Below are positions 1 to 12,252 of a stretch of 64,000 bases of DNA, piece after piece. The DNA lies in NCBI RefSeq assembly GCF_965363235.1, contig NC_134847.1, forward strand, positions 64,976,144-65,040,143. The letters are read 5' to 3'. A program made the position numbers and the translations under genes. Under the pieces are notes generated by a model. The model did no database searches, was not told the DNA's origin, and worked only from the letters and a program-made list of their open reading frames with translations. This DNA comes from Mytilus galloprovincialis (lineage: Eukaryota; Mollusca; Bivalvia; Mytilida; Mytilidae). Positions within the stretch are counted from its first letter, which is position 1. Every line of letters begins with the position of its first letter.

Positions 1-880
1 CCGACGTAATTTCGTGAACTGTTATGGAATTTCTTTACACAAATGATGAGGCCATGTTGATTTTAATTTGAAATAGTATTGTGCTGAACCTTTTAGTTAT
101 TTCTCTCTATCTATTATGGTAACTGCAAAATTCGCAAAAATGGTATAAATCATATTTCATGGGCAATAACTCCCTTAAGACGTCAATATGTGATTTCTAG
201 ATGTTGACTTATTTGTATATGTAGATCCTGTTTTGCTGAACATTTTTGCCATATATCTTTATTGATCTCTTATAATAATTCCTGTCATAAAAAAACCTTA
301 AAAGGGCAAAAAAAATGTATTCAGGGGCAATAACTTCAAAGTCAGTCTAAAATATCGGCCAAGTTGACTTTTTAGAAGACTGATCTTATAGTGTGCTCAA
401 CATACGTGCTTATTGCAATTTCTTTCTTTTCACAATACAGAACTCTTACTCTCCTGATTGGTAAAAATTAAAACGATGAAACTAGATTTAATCTGTCTTT
501 TGTGATCCAAAACATTCAATAAAAATTTGTTTCTACAAAAAATGCCAAAATCGGGTATAAAACATCATCCAAGGCCAATTACTTCTATTATTGAACGATT
601 GCCCATTTCAGACAATTAATTTTTCGTTGATCTGATTTAGTAAACATTTTTGCTATTTCACAGTTTCTTTCTAACTATTTTATTACTGAAAAAAATGAGT
701 AAAAACGTCTGTACAGGATAATAACTGGAAACTGGTTCAATCGATTGACGATTTAAGCAAAAGTTGGTGGATTTATTTTCTTAAAAAGCTCAAGCTTCTA
801 TTCCTTCATTATGTAATCTACATAATCAGTTATTTCTGTAAAAAATTGCTGTCTCTTGGTATTGAAAAAACTTCTATACA
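1..880 (-). repeat. Decayed copy of the AGCTCACC (Helentron-like) repeat family
   Basis: Read on the minus strand, this stretch follows the body of the long repeats at 44201-47250 and 60260-62056. The order of landmarks is shared: GGCAATAACTCC, a GTTGACTTATTTGTA-like block, a TTTTGCTGAACATTTTTGCC block and a TCTATCTATTATGG-like block, recurring in degenerate form at about 160, 325, 572 and 714. Divergence is high and neither terminus is recognisable, so this is an old fragment. Assignment is by eye. Confidence 0.55.
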
Positions 881-2590
881 AGTTATGTTAATTTAATTGA
901 GGTTTGACTAAGTTCGTATAAGATGCGTGGTATCATGGTATAGGCCTATGCTCACAAAACAGCAAAAGGAATAAGAACACATAAACTGAAAACCTGCTCA
1001 CATCTAGATGTCAACATACCTTTTTAAACAATCAAACTTTACTTCATTATAATTTCATATTTGGTTTTGCGTACAAATACAATTAAAATATTAACTTTAA
1101 AGTTGTACAAGAAAATTATATTTTAACAGTATTTATTATGAAGCAAGGGAAATAATCGAATAACATAAAGTACTTGTTACTTGTTTTGTATGATAACTTC
1201 GAATTATATCTCTCCATCAATTGCCATAGAAAATATGCATCAAATGGGACATATTATAAATAGTATAAAAACGTAAAGTAGCTTGCAGATAGATGGGTTT
1301 TTTTTGTCAGACTAATTTGATTATGTTATCTTATTTTGTTGAGAGTCTTATAAAACGAAACGCGATTAATGAGCCATGTATTTGTGTCACTCACATTGTC
1401 AAAATAGAAAAGAAAATGAAAATATCATACATAAGTAATTGCTTATCTTTCATGGTAAAAACAAATTTAAAACCATATTATGTATCATGTTTTTGTACAT
1501 TTAACTTTGAAAAATATCCGTAGCCAAAATGTACATTAAGCCAGGTTTGAAATTCAATTTATTTACAACATTTGCAAAATACTTTCAAGCTTTTATAACG
1601 CCGTGTAAAAAGATATTCTTGCAATTATACTGACGAAAACTGCACGAGTTGGTAAAAACTGTACAAAATAGATGAAATTCTATAAACTAAAGTAGACGAA
1701 ATACGAACTGCCGAATTAATCAATGTTATATAATTGTTGCACATGATATTAGTTCTAAAATTTGTTTAAAACCATTGCCGTGACGTTAATTCTTCTATCA
1801 ATTTAACAATTTATCGTAGTTTCATTCATTTCTTAGTTTGGCATTTTAGTATTGTAAAGTAATTCGGTTTCCATGAAAATATATCTTTTGATTTCGCGTC
1901 TTTCTCTCGACGAGTAAAATGCAATGATTAGATAAACACGTATACCAACCTTGTCATTGTTCAAACATTCACATTGGGATTTTCAAATCATGACTTGAAA
2001 GCTTTATCATTTTCTTTATTTTTAGTAGTTACTGCTTCGAAATACTTTGAAGAAATATAATGGATACTTTAAAAGATTCATATACTAGTGCTTAAAGTAC
2101 AATTCGTAGTTTTTTCCTACCACCGTTTGTTCTGTTGCTATTTTATATCTAAACTACTAGTATTTGATATAATCTAGAGTTTCCAATTCCGTATTATTCA
2201 ATTAAGTATTTGGGAACACGATCTCATGTAGACATTTCCATTCTCAATTTTAAGTATATTCTGGTGACAAATTTCTTAACATGATACTAGAAGGTGGCAT
2301 AAGATGGTTATCTGAGCTTTTGAAAAGACAAGAACCCATTACTCCTACGATTTTGAAGAGGAAGAGTAGTATTGCCAAATTCAGCATAAAAATAATTTAT
2401 CAGTGTTGAGAATCTGGGCTAATATGCATAAAACCAGTTAAGTGAAGATCAATTGTTGACGCCTCCCAACACAATGAGTTTAAAACTGTTTTTCGCTTAA
2501 ATATAACTCTTTCTGCAAAAATAGTAAATATAAACAGTAATGGCTGCTGTTTAGAGTCGTTTGTGATGTAGACTTTATATTTGCCCTTCC
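881..2590. other. Intergenic, no gene recognised
   Basis: This is A+T-rich sequence with only short open frames that lack codon bias, recognisable motifs or matching splice sites. I see no RNA gene and no clear repeat. Confidence 0.5.
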
Positions 2591-2824
2591 CCTTTATATG
2601 CTGCTGTCATTTAGTCGCTACTAGCCTGTCAACGCTGAAGTTGAAAGTTCGACCTCACTTATTCCATGTGCTTTCAACTTAAAAATCTTAATTGACCAGA
2701 ATTGTAAGTTGAAGGTCGGTGGTTCTCGTCGAGTACCCTCCTTGATAGAGGGTTGCTGCTTCTAAGGAAGCTATCAAACCAAGAGTTCCAGATGATGAAG
2801 TTGAAATCATCCCTTCTTTAATTT

Positions 2825-3210
2825 TACGGACGCCATCACGAGTTGGTTGACCGTTACGGAATATTCGTTTCACAGATCATATTGGATATGTTCTTTATGT
2901 TGCAGCTACAACTCCGTTCCATTTCCACGAATGATGTGACCTACCGAATTGGACTATTTACCGGGTTTGTAATAACACGGGTGCAACATGTTGAGCAGGA
3001 TATGCTTACCCTTCCGGAGCACCTTATACCTACCCCAGTTTTGGATGGGTTTCGTATGGCTAAGTCTTTAGTTTTCTATGTTGTGTCTTGTGTAGTACTA
3101 TTATTTGTCTGGTTTTTTTTTCTTTTTTACCCATGGCGTTGTTTATTTTCGATTTATGAGTTAGAATGTCCCTCTGATATTTTTCGCCCTTCTTTCATTG
3201 ACAATCATAC
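2825..3210 (+). repeat. Dispersed bivalve repeat (ACGGACGCCATCACGAG family)
   Basis: The stretch begins near ACGGACGCCATCACGAGTTG and runs through CAGGATATGCTTACCCTTCC and CCATGGCGTTGTTTATTTTC. I recall this consensus as a high-copy repeat in Mytilus sequence. The open frame at 2843-3304 is probably incidental to the repeat. A more decayed relative lies at 9237-9415. Class is unknown; retroposon origin is possible. Confidence 0.6.
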
Positions 3211-3310
3211 CATATCTCCTTATTGTATACCAATAGTAGATATCATGTTTCAGAGAAGATATTTAAAAATAGTTCACGGACGACAGACACAAAGCAATAA
3301 CTAGGTTAGA

Positions 3311-4345
3311 TGAAAAATACAAAAGTTAAGATGATGATCACGCTTCATTTTGATCGTTGCTATATACGTATCATACACACGGTTAGCAGCTGTTCTGTAC
3401 AATAAATGTTGGTGTCAGGTGACAAAATACCAAATGCAAGTACTAGAATACGGTCACCTAGAGGTTATATATACCCCCTGGCGTGAATCTTATAAATATA
3501 CCATCTCCTTAAGAGAGAAAAAAGTATAAATCAATGAGTATAATTTATGGGACATTTACTAATGCTACAGCAACAAAGTCTGTTAAAGAACTTCAAGTTT
3601 ATTACTTACTACATAAGATAAATTATAAAACTATTTATGGTCATCCGAATAAAACCAGATATCTAAGGTAAATCTAGTTGTAATTTTATATTGGTTACAA
3701 AATAAACATACAGACATGATTTTAGGTCTTGTTTAAAAATAGAAACGGTTCACATTCTTTCAAAACACATTTGTAAAGGAAACTATTTATTGTGATAAGT
3801 TTGAACAAATGTTTCGTCCAAAGTAACCTTGATTTAGTTAAAGCATAAGTAAAATTATTCGGAAATTATTTCATGTTTCAAAAATAATCCTTTGTTTACC
3901 ATTATTTACCCTAGATATGACATAATGTCACAAATATATATAGAAAACGTTTGGACTTTCGTGTCTAGTTTTTGTATATACAAATATTCGTCAAATTAAG
4001 TTAAGAAGCTAATAGTGAAATTACAAAAAAATATCTAACCTCGATACTACTCCTTTATTTAAATCTCATAATTTCATAACCCAATTTGTCTATATGATAA
4101 TGCTACTTAGGATTCACTAAAATTACTTAAACTTCTTTGACCATGGTGGGTATTGTCTGTTTTTCTTGACGTCAAATCACTAGTGTTCGCTATTATAGGT
4201 CATCGAAAGGCCTTAAACAACGAGAAAAAAACGCATACCTTATAGTCAGCTATGAAAACATCTGACACGACACATGTGAAACAATACAAATGATAAAAGT
4301 AACGACCTAATTTATAATAATACAATTCACGAAAAGCAAATATGA
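3311..4345. other. Intergenic, no gene recognised
   Basis: A+T-rich sequence with no open frame of note, no repeat and no RNA gene that I can support. Confidence 0.5.
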
Positions 4346-4354
4346 TAGACATGA

Positions 4355-4510
4355 TTATGAACCAATGACAGACACTGAATTACATCCTCCTGACTTTGGA
4401 CAAGCATATACAGAATATGGTGGGTTTAAAAATGTCTGTGAGCGCTCAACGAACCACGGCCTTAACCAGAAACAGTGGATAACAACATTACATAAGAACA
4501 GCTAGTATAT
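4355..4510 (-). repeat. Decayed minus-strand copy of the 34.9-kb retroposon
   Basis: Blocks such as CACTGAATTACA and CTCCTGACTTTGGACA are the reverse complement of the segment near 35085-35115. The order of blocks (GAATTACA, CTCCTGACTT, GGTGGG, AGTGGATAACA, CATAAGAACAG) matches the antisense of 34990-35120. Divergence suggests an older insertion than the intron copy in WDR3. Confidence 0.6.
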
Positions 4511-5282
4511 ATCGGTTGCAAATGACTTAAGGTAACCCAAGAAATTTGTATGTTATGGTACCAAAATAAAATTCCAATGCAGCAGTAAAAGTAAAAGTAC
4601 AAAATGTCAACATATAATATGCTTGTGGGGAATAAATTGGAAATATGACGAGAAGCTGTTCACATTAAAAAAAAGTTATTTCGTATCGTGAAAAGTTTGA
4701 AATCTGAAGTGATTAAATGAAACAAAATGTAAATTAAGATCATATGCATAAAGAATTAATCATCGTATAATGATTCAATATCATCCTCTCAAAATAGTAG
4801 AAGCGCATGATATAACATCTGTAGTTTGTACGTTGACTTCCTCAATAAAAACAAACCAAATGAAAATAACATGACTTTCGACGCTATTTCTCTTGATTTT
4901 TCACAGATGTAACCTCTTTTAAGACGAAACGGACAGCGATGAAAAAAAGAGTAGACGCCTATGTAACCAGTCAGTCATGTTACTGTTATCATGCGTGAGA
5001 TTGATCTTATAAGTCCTTATTGAGCTGCTAAAAAGGGAGAAGAGGTTCATCGATTTTTTTTTCTTCTTTTTTATAGTCAAGAAATATATTTAAAAATCCC
5101 TAGACTTTTAATTAGATTACATAGCTACTTTTGGAATGGACATTGAATATATAAATTATTGAGGAGTGGTGCCATATACATACTATAGTCTCCATAGAAA
5201 TGAGAAGTGCAATAGTTGATACAAATACCATGACTTACTATTAGTGATTTATTAGAAAATGACAATTTTACATTTGTCATTT

Positions 5283-5410
5283 AGTAGCCTTTTATAGCTG
5301 ACTATACGGTACGAATTTTACTCGTTGTTGAAGGCCAGACAGTGATCTTAAGTTTTTTAATATCAGTTTTATTTGGTCTCTTGTGGATAGGCAATCATAC
5401 CACGTCTTCG
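5283..5410 (+). repeat. 5'-truncated copy of the 34.9-kb retroposon
   Basis: The segment carries TTTATAGCTGACTATACGGT, TTGTTGAAGGCC and GGCAATCATACCACGTCTTC, collinear with 35222-35350. It is truncated at its 5' side and keeps the 3' end, as expected of target-primed retroposition. It is more diverged than the 35.2-kb copy. Confidence 0.7.
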
Positions 5411-5665
5411 TCTTTTATAATCACATACTTAACATGAAAAACACCAATGCGGCTACGACTGAGAGTCGGGGCCAAAAATCTTCACGGAAACGAGACTTAC
5501 CAATGACCATACAACTGTATACCAAATATTATAAACTTACTATCAGTGATTCCCACGCATAGACCTTATTACATACAGTCACTAATATATCTTTGCCGAT
5601 GACGCAAACGCCGAAAACAGCACGCCATAGTCTCTATCTGAGGGCTTCTTCGACACAAGCCAACA
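5411..5665. repeat. Decayed dispersed repeat
   Basis: The segment ending in GAGGGCTTCTTCGACACAAG, with GACGCAAACGCCGAAAACAG before it, resembles a high-copy bivalve repeat that I recall from mussel transcripts. There is no second copy in the window to align against, so the boundaries are approximate. Confidence 0.35.
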
Positions 5666-6770
5666 CCAGATCCAAACCATAATAGTTGCTGTTCTACGTT
5701 GTTAATATTCAAGACTTTTAAGTCTTTATTTCCCCTTAGATACGTTGCCGTTTTATCGTATTACCCTCTCAACATCATATCAAAAATATTCCCAAAAATC
5801 TTTCTCATAATGTTCAAATCAATTTGCTATCCAATTATGAGAAGCATTACATAATATTACAGCTTAACATTTTCGTTAATTTATATTTATTTGTAAGTTA
5901 AATAAACCCGTTTCAAAATTCAACTGCTATTTGATGTATTATTATGATCATATAACATAAATCAAAATAAGTCGCAAAATATCTGAAGCGTATTACAACA
6001 ACAAAAAAATATATCCGACAAATCCAATCTAACCGAATTCACATATTATAATATTACTCTAAACGTTCAACACAAATACTGGTAATAATTTTAGTCTTAC
6101 AGGGTCTATCATAGATTGTAAAGTGACACTATCATGTTTAAGTCCAACTTTAATTTTATTGGTGTCACGCAAACATGACATAGAATACATGAAAACAACA
6201 AGCATTAAAATTTGTAAAATAGAAAGAAGTATTGTATTTCAAATAAAAATGTTGATTATTTCACTTTGAATGACAGGAAAAAGAAAAATGTCACCATGGC
6301 TAAGTTTTTCTTGCAAAAAAGGTAGGAATTGAATATAAAAAAATACTTACTTTTTAAAGTCATTAGTAACATCCGTCGACATCTTTATGTAGGTAAATGA
6401 TTTACTACAGTATTTTAAATAAGGTATCTACACATAAAAGTCACACTGCTATCTATTCTTCGTTTCGATAAAACTTTTTAAATGCGAGTTTATCTACAAA
6501 ACATCCCTATTAAGTTCCAATACGATGACAGTTTTATTACATAATTAGAAAAAAAATACTAAAAATATCTTAGGCTATATCACGTCCACCGTGATCATTC
6601 CTGTATAACTAGTTTTACATGGAACGTTTTAACAACCCTCGATATCGAAAAATCATTAAATATATACAACCTAGACCACAGCGAACTTTACAACCAAGAC
6701 CATAGCATAACGATTTTTCACATTCAGTAGCCTGGATACCTCTTTTAATTTGATATAATTACATTAGATG
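5666..6770. other. Intergenic, no gene recognised
   Basis: A+T-rich sequence without a credible coding exon, RNA gene or repeat. Confidence 0.5.
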
Positions 6771-6774
6771 TATG

Positions 6775-7125
6775 TTTTATTATAATACTTTATTCTGATT
6801 GGCTAACTGCACATCACGTGTTATTCCGTAAGCAGTTGCATTGCTCAATACAACTTTTCATTCATGATAACACGTGGTCCAACAATAAAGTGCACAGGTG
6901 AATTAAATAAAAAAATATATAAAATTCGTGTTTTCATGATCATAGCTAAAAAATGTAATTATAAGTATTGAATGCTTCTTTTTGTAACTTTATAGGGTTG
7001 TAAAAGCGTTGACCGTGCGCACATTTTTAGAATGAAGCGCTTCCGCGCTTCATACAAATGTACTTCGGTCAACGCTTTTACATCCCAATAAATTTACAAA
7101 CAGAAGCATTCAATTCTTAAATGAA
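6775..7125. mobile_element. Foldback/MITE with a long hairpin
   Basis: Arms at about 6966-7040 and 7045-7117 are inverted copies. Outer landmarks are GAATGCTTC and its reverse complement, then GTAAAAGCGTTGACCG against CGGTCAACGCTTTTAC, and the centre is GAAGCGCTTCCGCGCTTC. A second inverted pair (CACGTGTTAT and ATAACACGTG) sits upstream at about 6815-6875. No coding capacity. This looks like a non-autonomous DNA element; no target duplication was identified. Confidence 0.6.
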
Positions 7126-9235
7126 AGTATGCCATCAAGTTTCATTTCGAAATTTCCAACTGGTAATTTTTATGTAGAGGCACATCAATTAAATGAAAAG
7201 AAAGAATGAATGAACAGATATAGTCTTAAAGAAAAGATGAGGGCGTTAGATTTCTCTTTGGAATAAAACACAGGGATTGAAGTTACGTATTGGCATGGTA
7301 GCCCACAGCTTTTAAAAATTTTGTAGCTTATGTGTATAGTTCTATACAAGAAAAACAGAAATTTTAGCAGCTCGCATCAAAATTCAGGGACATTGGCAAG
7401 TGGGCCCCTGTTATTTTCAAAACCTGAGGTAACCGCATTTGTAGAATGATATATTCCTGAAGAACTGAAACTGATATTTTCAGAAAGTGAATTAAATGTT
7501 GACATTTGGTCTAGAGATAAAGGATATTTCCTTATTTGCCAAGTAACTAAAAATTAAAAAAAAAAAAAAAAAAGTACTGATGAAATAATAGAAATTCCTA
7601 AATCGACAGAAAACATCATACTCAAAAGGAAAAGGAAAACAAACAGATATTGATGATTATCATTTAAAAACAAACACATAACATATGGTAATACCATCGC
7701 AACGTTAAACGCTTGCTAAGAAGGACTTCCATTTTAAACCTCTGTGATTTATCTTTTATTGTTTTCTTAGAGTAGTACAGAATATATATTCAATAAATTT
7801 TTGTGGATTTAAAGGAATCAACCTTTTGTGGTACTAATGATTGGAAGAAATGCTAGTTGTAATAAATCTTTCCCCGTAGTATCTTCTTTTTGCTCAATAC
7901 AATTATTTGCGTCGTAATTGAAATTCGTGACTTGCATATTAACAACCAAGGTGTTACAACGAAGCACGTTTTGACTTTATTTTTCAATCGATTTGTTAAT
8001 ATAAAACTATGCAAAGTAAACAAACTGTTTAGCAGAGTTACATAATTCCGTGTTAGAGTTCCAAATGGAATAATTTCGTTGGTACATTTTGCGAGGTAAC
8101 GAGATGATTCCATAAGCCTATTTAGCTGCTTAATCATCAGTACATCAAGGAAACAGCAAAGCAGGTTTGTATACGTTTTGACGTATGATAAATGAAGGGT
8201 TAAAAATCAAAAGAATCGAACTCTCATGTTTAGAATACTGTATCAAGTCGTGTATATGTTCATCTTCGAGATTGGTGATGGTTACATTTAGGATTTAAAT
8301 TCTCGGATAGTATGTTCTTTAATTTTTACTTTACCTAAATTTCAATTCCATGAGGAACATTGATTTGACCGAGCTTCAATTAGAGTACTATTACTTTACT
8401 TCTTTATTTTATACACATTGATCTATTGTTTATATTTTAACTATCTGCATTCATGGTATACTTTGATATAGAAAGCATTTGGAACGTTCTGAACTTCTGA
8501 TACTCCTCATTATTATCATTAAAGCCTTTGTATGAGATTGATACAAAGATATATTGAACTGAAAAAGGTATATCGACTGAGGAAAAAGTCCGAGATTGAT
8601 ATACTTCTTTAAGTCGCCGAGTTTCGTCAATATACCTTTTCATTTTTCTTTTAAACATGTTGAATATCTTTAATTATTTGTCTTTATTAAGCAATACATT
8701 TAAACAGTTGTTATACTTTATATACAGATATATGACTGATGAGGGTATCATAATTGTAGTCATATCACAAAAGTGCTCAATATAAAGGGAATAATGTAGA
8801 GAAAAGCACATGTTAAGTTTTCGTAATACCTTCATCTATCTGCTATAGCGATTTCACACTGGTTTCAAAAAATAGCTTCGCAACTTGCATGCAAACGAAA
8901 CTCAGCCACTTTTCTTTTTATATAAAATGGGCATGAAAACGGGAAATGAGTCAAATAGACAAAATCCCGGAAAAAAAGCAGAAAACATGTACATTTATAA
9001 ATGCAAATGTGTTAAAAATTTAAACTTACAGTTTGTCGAACCATCCACCACGATGTCCTCCATCTTCATCCTGAAGATTTTCATATTCCAAATCTGTACT
9101 CATGTTAATCTGGTCTGAATCTAAGGAAGGAGAAAGAGGAAAAATCGTTTATATATATAGTCGTAAATGTTCAATCATTTTCTCACCTATTGAGCCTCTT
9201 TAAAATTTACTTTGAATTGTTGCATCACTGTCACT
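7126..9235. other. Intergenic, no gene recognised
   Basis: The stretch holds an A-run near 7554-7573 that could be the tail of an old retroposon. Open frames at 7853-8137, 8437-8658 and 8885-9118 have no recognisable motif and no matching splice context. I do not call them as genes. Confidence 0.45.
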
Positions 9236-9236
9236 A

Positions 9237-9415
9237 AATTTGCACTTACACAAAGGGCGTAACATACGGGGCATGATCTGCTTACCCTTCCCCAGCATCT
9301 GAGATCAACACCAGCTTTTCGTGATGGTTGTTTTGCTCAGTCTCTAATGTTTGGTTGACTTTTATTCAGATTTTTGTGGTTTTTTTTTGTTTTTTTCCAT
9401 GGTCTTTTTTTATAT
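9237..9415 (+). repeat. Decayed copy of the 2.8-kb repeat
   Basis: The block GATCTGCTTACCCTTCCCCAGCATC and the following GTCTCTAATGTTT and CCATGG blocks are collinear with 2995-3135. The copy is shorter and more diverged than the one at 2825. Confidence 0.6.
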
Positions 9416-11920
9416 ATGTTATAACAATAATTGGTCAATTCATAATTTTAGTATTATGGAGCCAATTTATTCAAAACAAGTAGTTAGATTTTTTTTCTAA
9501 TTTACAGGGTGAATACTTGTCATGCTGATTGTCTTTGCAATTCACACTTGTAACATAGCTGATGTAGTTGAGTTCTAGAAACAATATCAAGGACATTTCC
9601 AAAAAGTTTTGAAAAAATCTACGTTTTAAGGGATATACTTCCAAAACAGATTCCAAACTTTTCACGTTAGATAGAACTTGAAATGCTGACCATTTAAACA
9701 CTGTCAGTTTTTCTCTAATTGCTTTAGTTTTAGAGATATCAATTAATAATGAAGCTACCCTATTTTCTATTTTTAGACGGTTTCATTGAGAGAATATTTT
9801 TGACGAAAAATTTACAGACGACGGACAACGAGTGGTAAGTAATGACAAAAGCTCTCATGACCCTTTGTGTCAGGTAAACTATTTAAAAAACGTTCAGGAA
9901 CTCACGGAAAAGGGGGGGGGGGTTACTTCCATAATTTTAAAAATGTATATATATATATATCCATTTCAATTATATAAATGAAAGAAGTGAGCTAGGCTAT
10001 ATACAAATCATTCAGATGACACATTTCCGCGGTTCACTTGGGAACTTATTTGAAAGGTGTAATAGTTGGTTATCAAACGTATGCATTTTAATATAGGGTG
10101 TATAAAATGGAGGGTCATTCGAAGATTTGTTTACCCTCGAAAAGACATATTTTCTTGTATGAAATCTTCCCTTACACAACGGAAGTAAATGTCATTATTA
10201 TTTAAAGAATACATTTGTCTCGATATGTACTGTAAAGCGTGTTTAACTTTTCTCTCTCATGTCTTACTTAAGTTAACCAGTTTTAACAAGAATCTACTCT
10301 TGTCTGACCCTCGGTCTGACCAAGGATCGTTTTGTAACCGGCACTGCTTCGTGCATGCGTTCACCATAATGCATTATAGTAAGTTCTGGTCGTTTGATTG
10401 GGTTGTCTTGATAAATTTTTATGTTTTCATATGATAACCTATTTAATCAATTCCATCAAAAATGCATGTGCTTATATTGACACACATTAGTGACATTAGT
10501 AACACGTAATTTCTGGTCAGTAAACACATGTTAATCAAGTTAGATTTAATAAATGTTTTAAAAACTGTATCGGTCCGTTTTCTTTTCTTTAAGTTATAGG
10601 TCGGATACATTAATGTTTATCATTTTTATATTGAAATATTTTTAAAAATTAAATTGGTGGTGCTTTACTTTTGTCAGAGCGTATATTATATAGCCTATAT
10701 AAATCATCAATGTTTCAGCTGATCATTGATTATTCAGTAACAGAAGCCAGCAATCTCCTACCAGAGTCACTTTATTATATCGTCTTTTTTATTATGGTTA
10801 TTTATTTCATTACTTTATATTATATTATTTCTATGAAATACTGATTTTTCTTTAATAACTATTCAATTCTGATATCCATGCTTTATCATTTTTTTTTATC
10901 CAATTTCAAATAGAGTTGCTTCCCCGGAAATGTTCATGCAAACTTAAACTTATATTTATATGAAAGGAATACTTACCGGCGTTTGTTACTCTTTTCCTCA
11001 CGGAGCTATCCATTTCACCATTAACGTGCGTTTAAATGCGAAGAATACGTTAGTATCATTGATTTTTAACATAATCTGTTCATGTATGCTTAATGTTTAC
11101 GATTTTGTACTTTACCAGCAGAAACCAGATTTATCTAGTAGAATTCTTAAGGCATCATGAGTTATCGCCCATGCAAAAAAATGCATTAACAAAAATACTG
11201 AACTCCAAGGCAACGAGAAACCCATAAAACCGGACAAAACCAAACTCACGGTTATATTGAGCCTCGCAACGAAACAACTGGAAACAACTATCAACCTTAA
11301 CCAGAGATTTCACAAATAGGGAAACATAAAATCACTTATAACTCTAACATGTCTAACACTTGCAAGATAAGTAAGAAAGTAACATAAATTAAAAAGTCTT
11401 TAAAGACGAAATTTCCGAGTACTGTAGATCGAAAATACATTCTTCAACCTCAGTCTATGCACATGTTCATTGTTTCTATGAGCCACATAAGCTTATTTTG
11501 CCATAATAAAAAATATTTAGGTATATAACATGTATAATAAAAGTAAAAAATCTTAAATTTGTGCAATTATACTCTGTATAGATTTTTCGCCGTATAAAAT
11601 GAAGTGCCTAAGCAAATATCTAACAGTGAGTCACCAACAAAGATTATCGGTTATTGAGAATGAAAGGTGTCATAGCAAACCCAGCATTTGTAACATATCG
11701 ATTAAGGAAATTTTACAGAGAGTTTATGCACTTAATATCAGACATAAACCTTAGACATTTTAACAAAAATAGCATGAGGGGAGTGACGATTTGATAGTCG
11801 GTTGGGTGATAGGGAGAGGATGACTTTAAAAGGGTACTTTATGGCCTAATGATAATAAAAAATTTGATAAAAACGTACATTTTCTCTGTTGTAAATTATA
11901 CGATACCGTTTCTCGTACGT
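9416..11920. other. Intergenic, no gene recognised
   Basis: The stretch contains a short G-run near 9912 and an (AT)n microsatellite near 9943-9960. Open frames at 9471-9701, 10189-10434, 10960-11160 and 11112-11294 show no family motif or splice context and are probably chance. Confidence 0.45.
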
Positions 11921-11924
11921 TGCA

Positions 11925-12095
11925 TATCCGGTGTGTGTCCGTTATGCATTCCTTACGCGTCCGTTTTATTCGGTCGGCACATCAACTCTCAACGGATAAC
12001 AATTTTGTCAACGGACAACTTTTATTTTCATCCGTTAGGCGTGCGTTAGTGCCATCCGGTAAGGTGTTACCGAGGCTTTACGTAACAGTTTTTCA
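11925..12095. repeat. CCGTT/AACGG-rich degenerate repeat
   Basis: Within about 170 bases the heptamer-like words TCCGTTA, GTCCGTT, AACGGATAAC and AACGGACAAC recur on both strands, and the local G+C is well above the surroundings. Two overlapping short open frames here reflect the repeat. It may be a piece of a dispersed repeat; class unknown. Confidence 0.4.
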
Positions 12096-12175
12096 TTTAT
12101 AACAAATTAGGTCGTTATTAAAAAAAACCAACGAAGGCCAGTCTACAGTGCAATATAGTTTTAACTTCTACGTCA

Positions 12176-12252
12176 TTTGATATATGTTGAAGAGTTGGAG
12201 TTGTGGCTCATTGATCCTCATTGGCAGTCTTATCACATCTTTTTTTTTTATA
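12176..12252 (+). repeat. 3' tip of the 34.9-kb retroposon
   Basis: GTGGCTCATTGATCCTCATTGGCAGTCTTATCACATC followed by a T-run is a diverged version of the terminal block at 35321-35368. Only the 3' end is present, in keeping with 5' truncation. Confidence 0.5.

Noticed and set aside
2843-3304. 153-codon plus-strand open frame with hydrophobic segments
   Set aside because: It lies inside a high-copy dispersed repeat with a decayed relative at 9237, so the frame is better explained by chance within the repeat.
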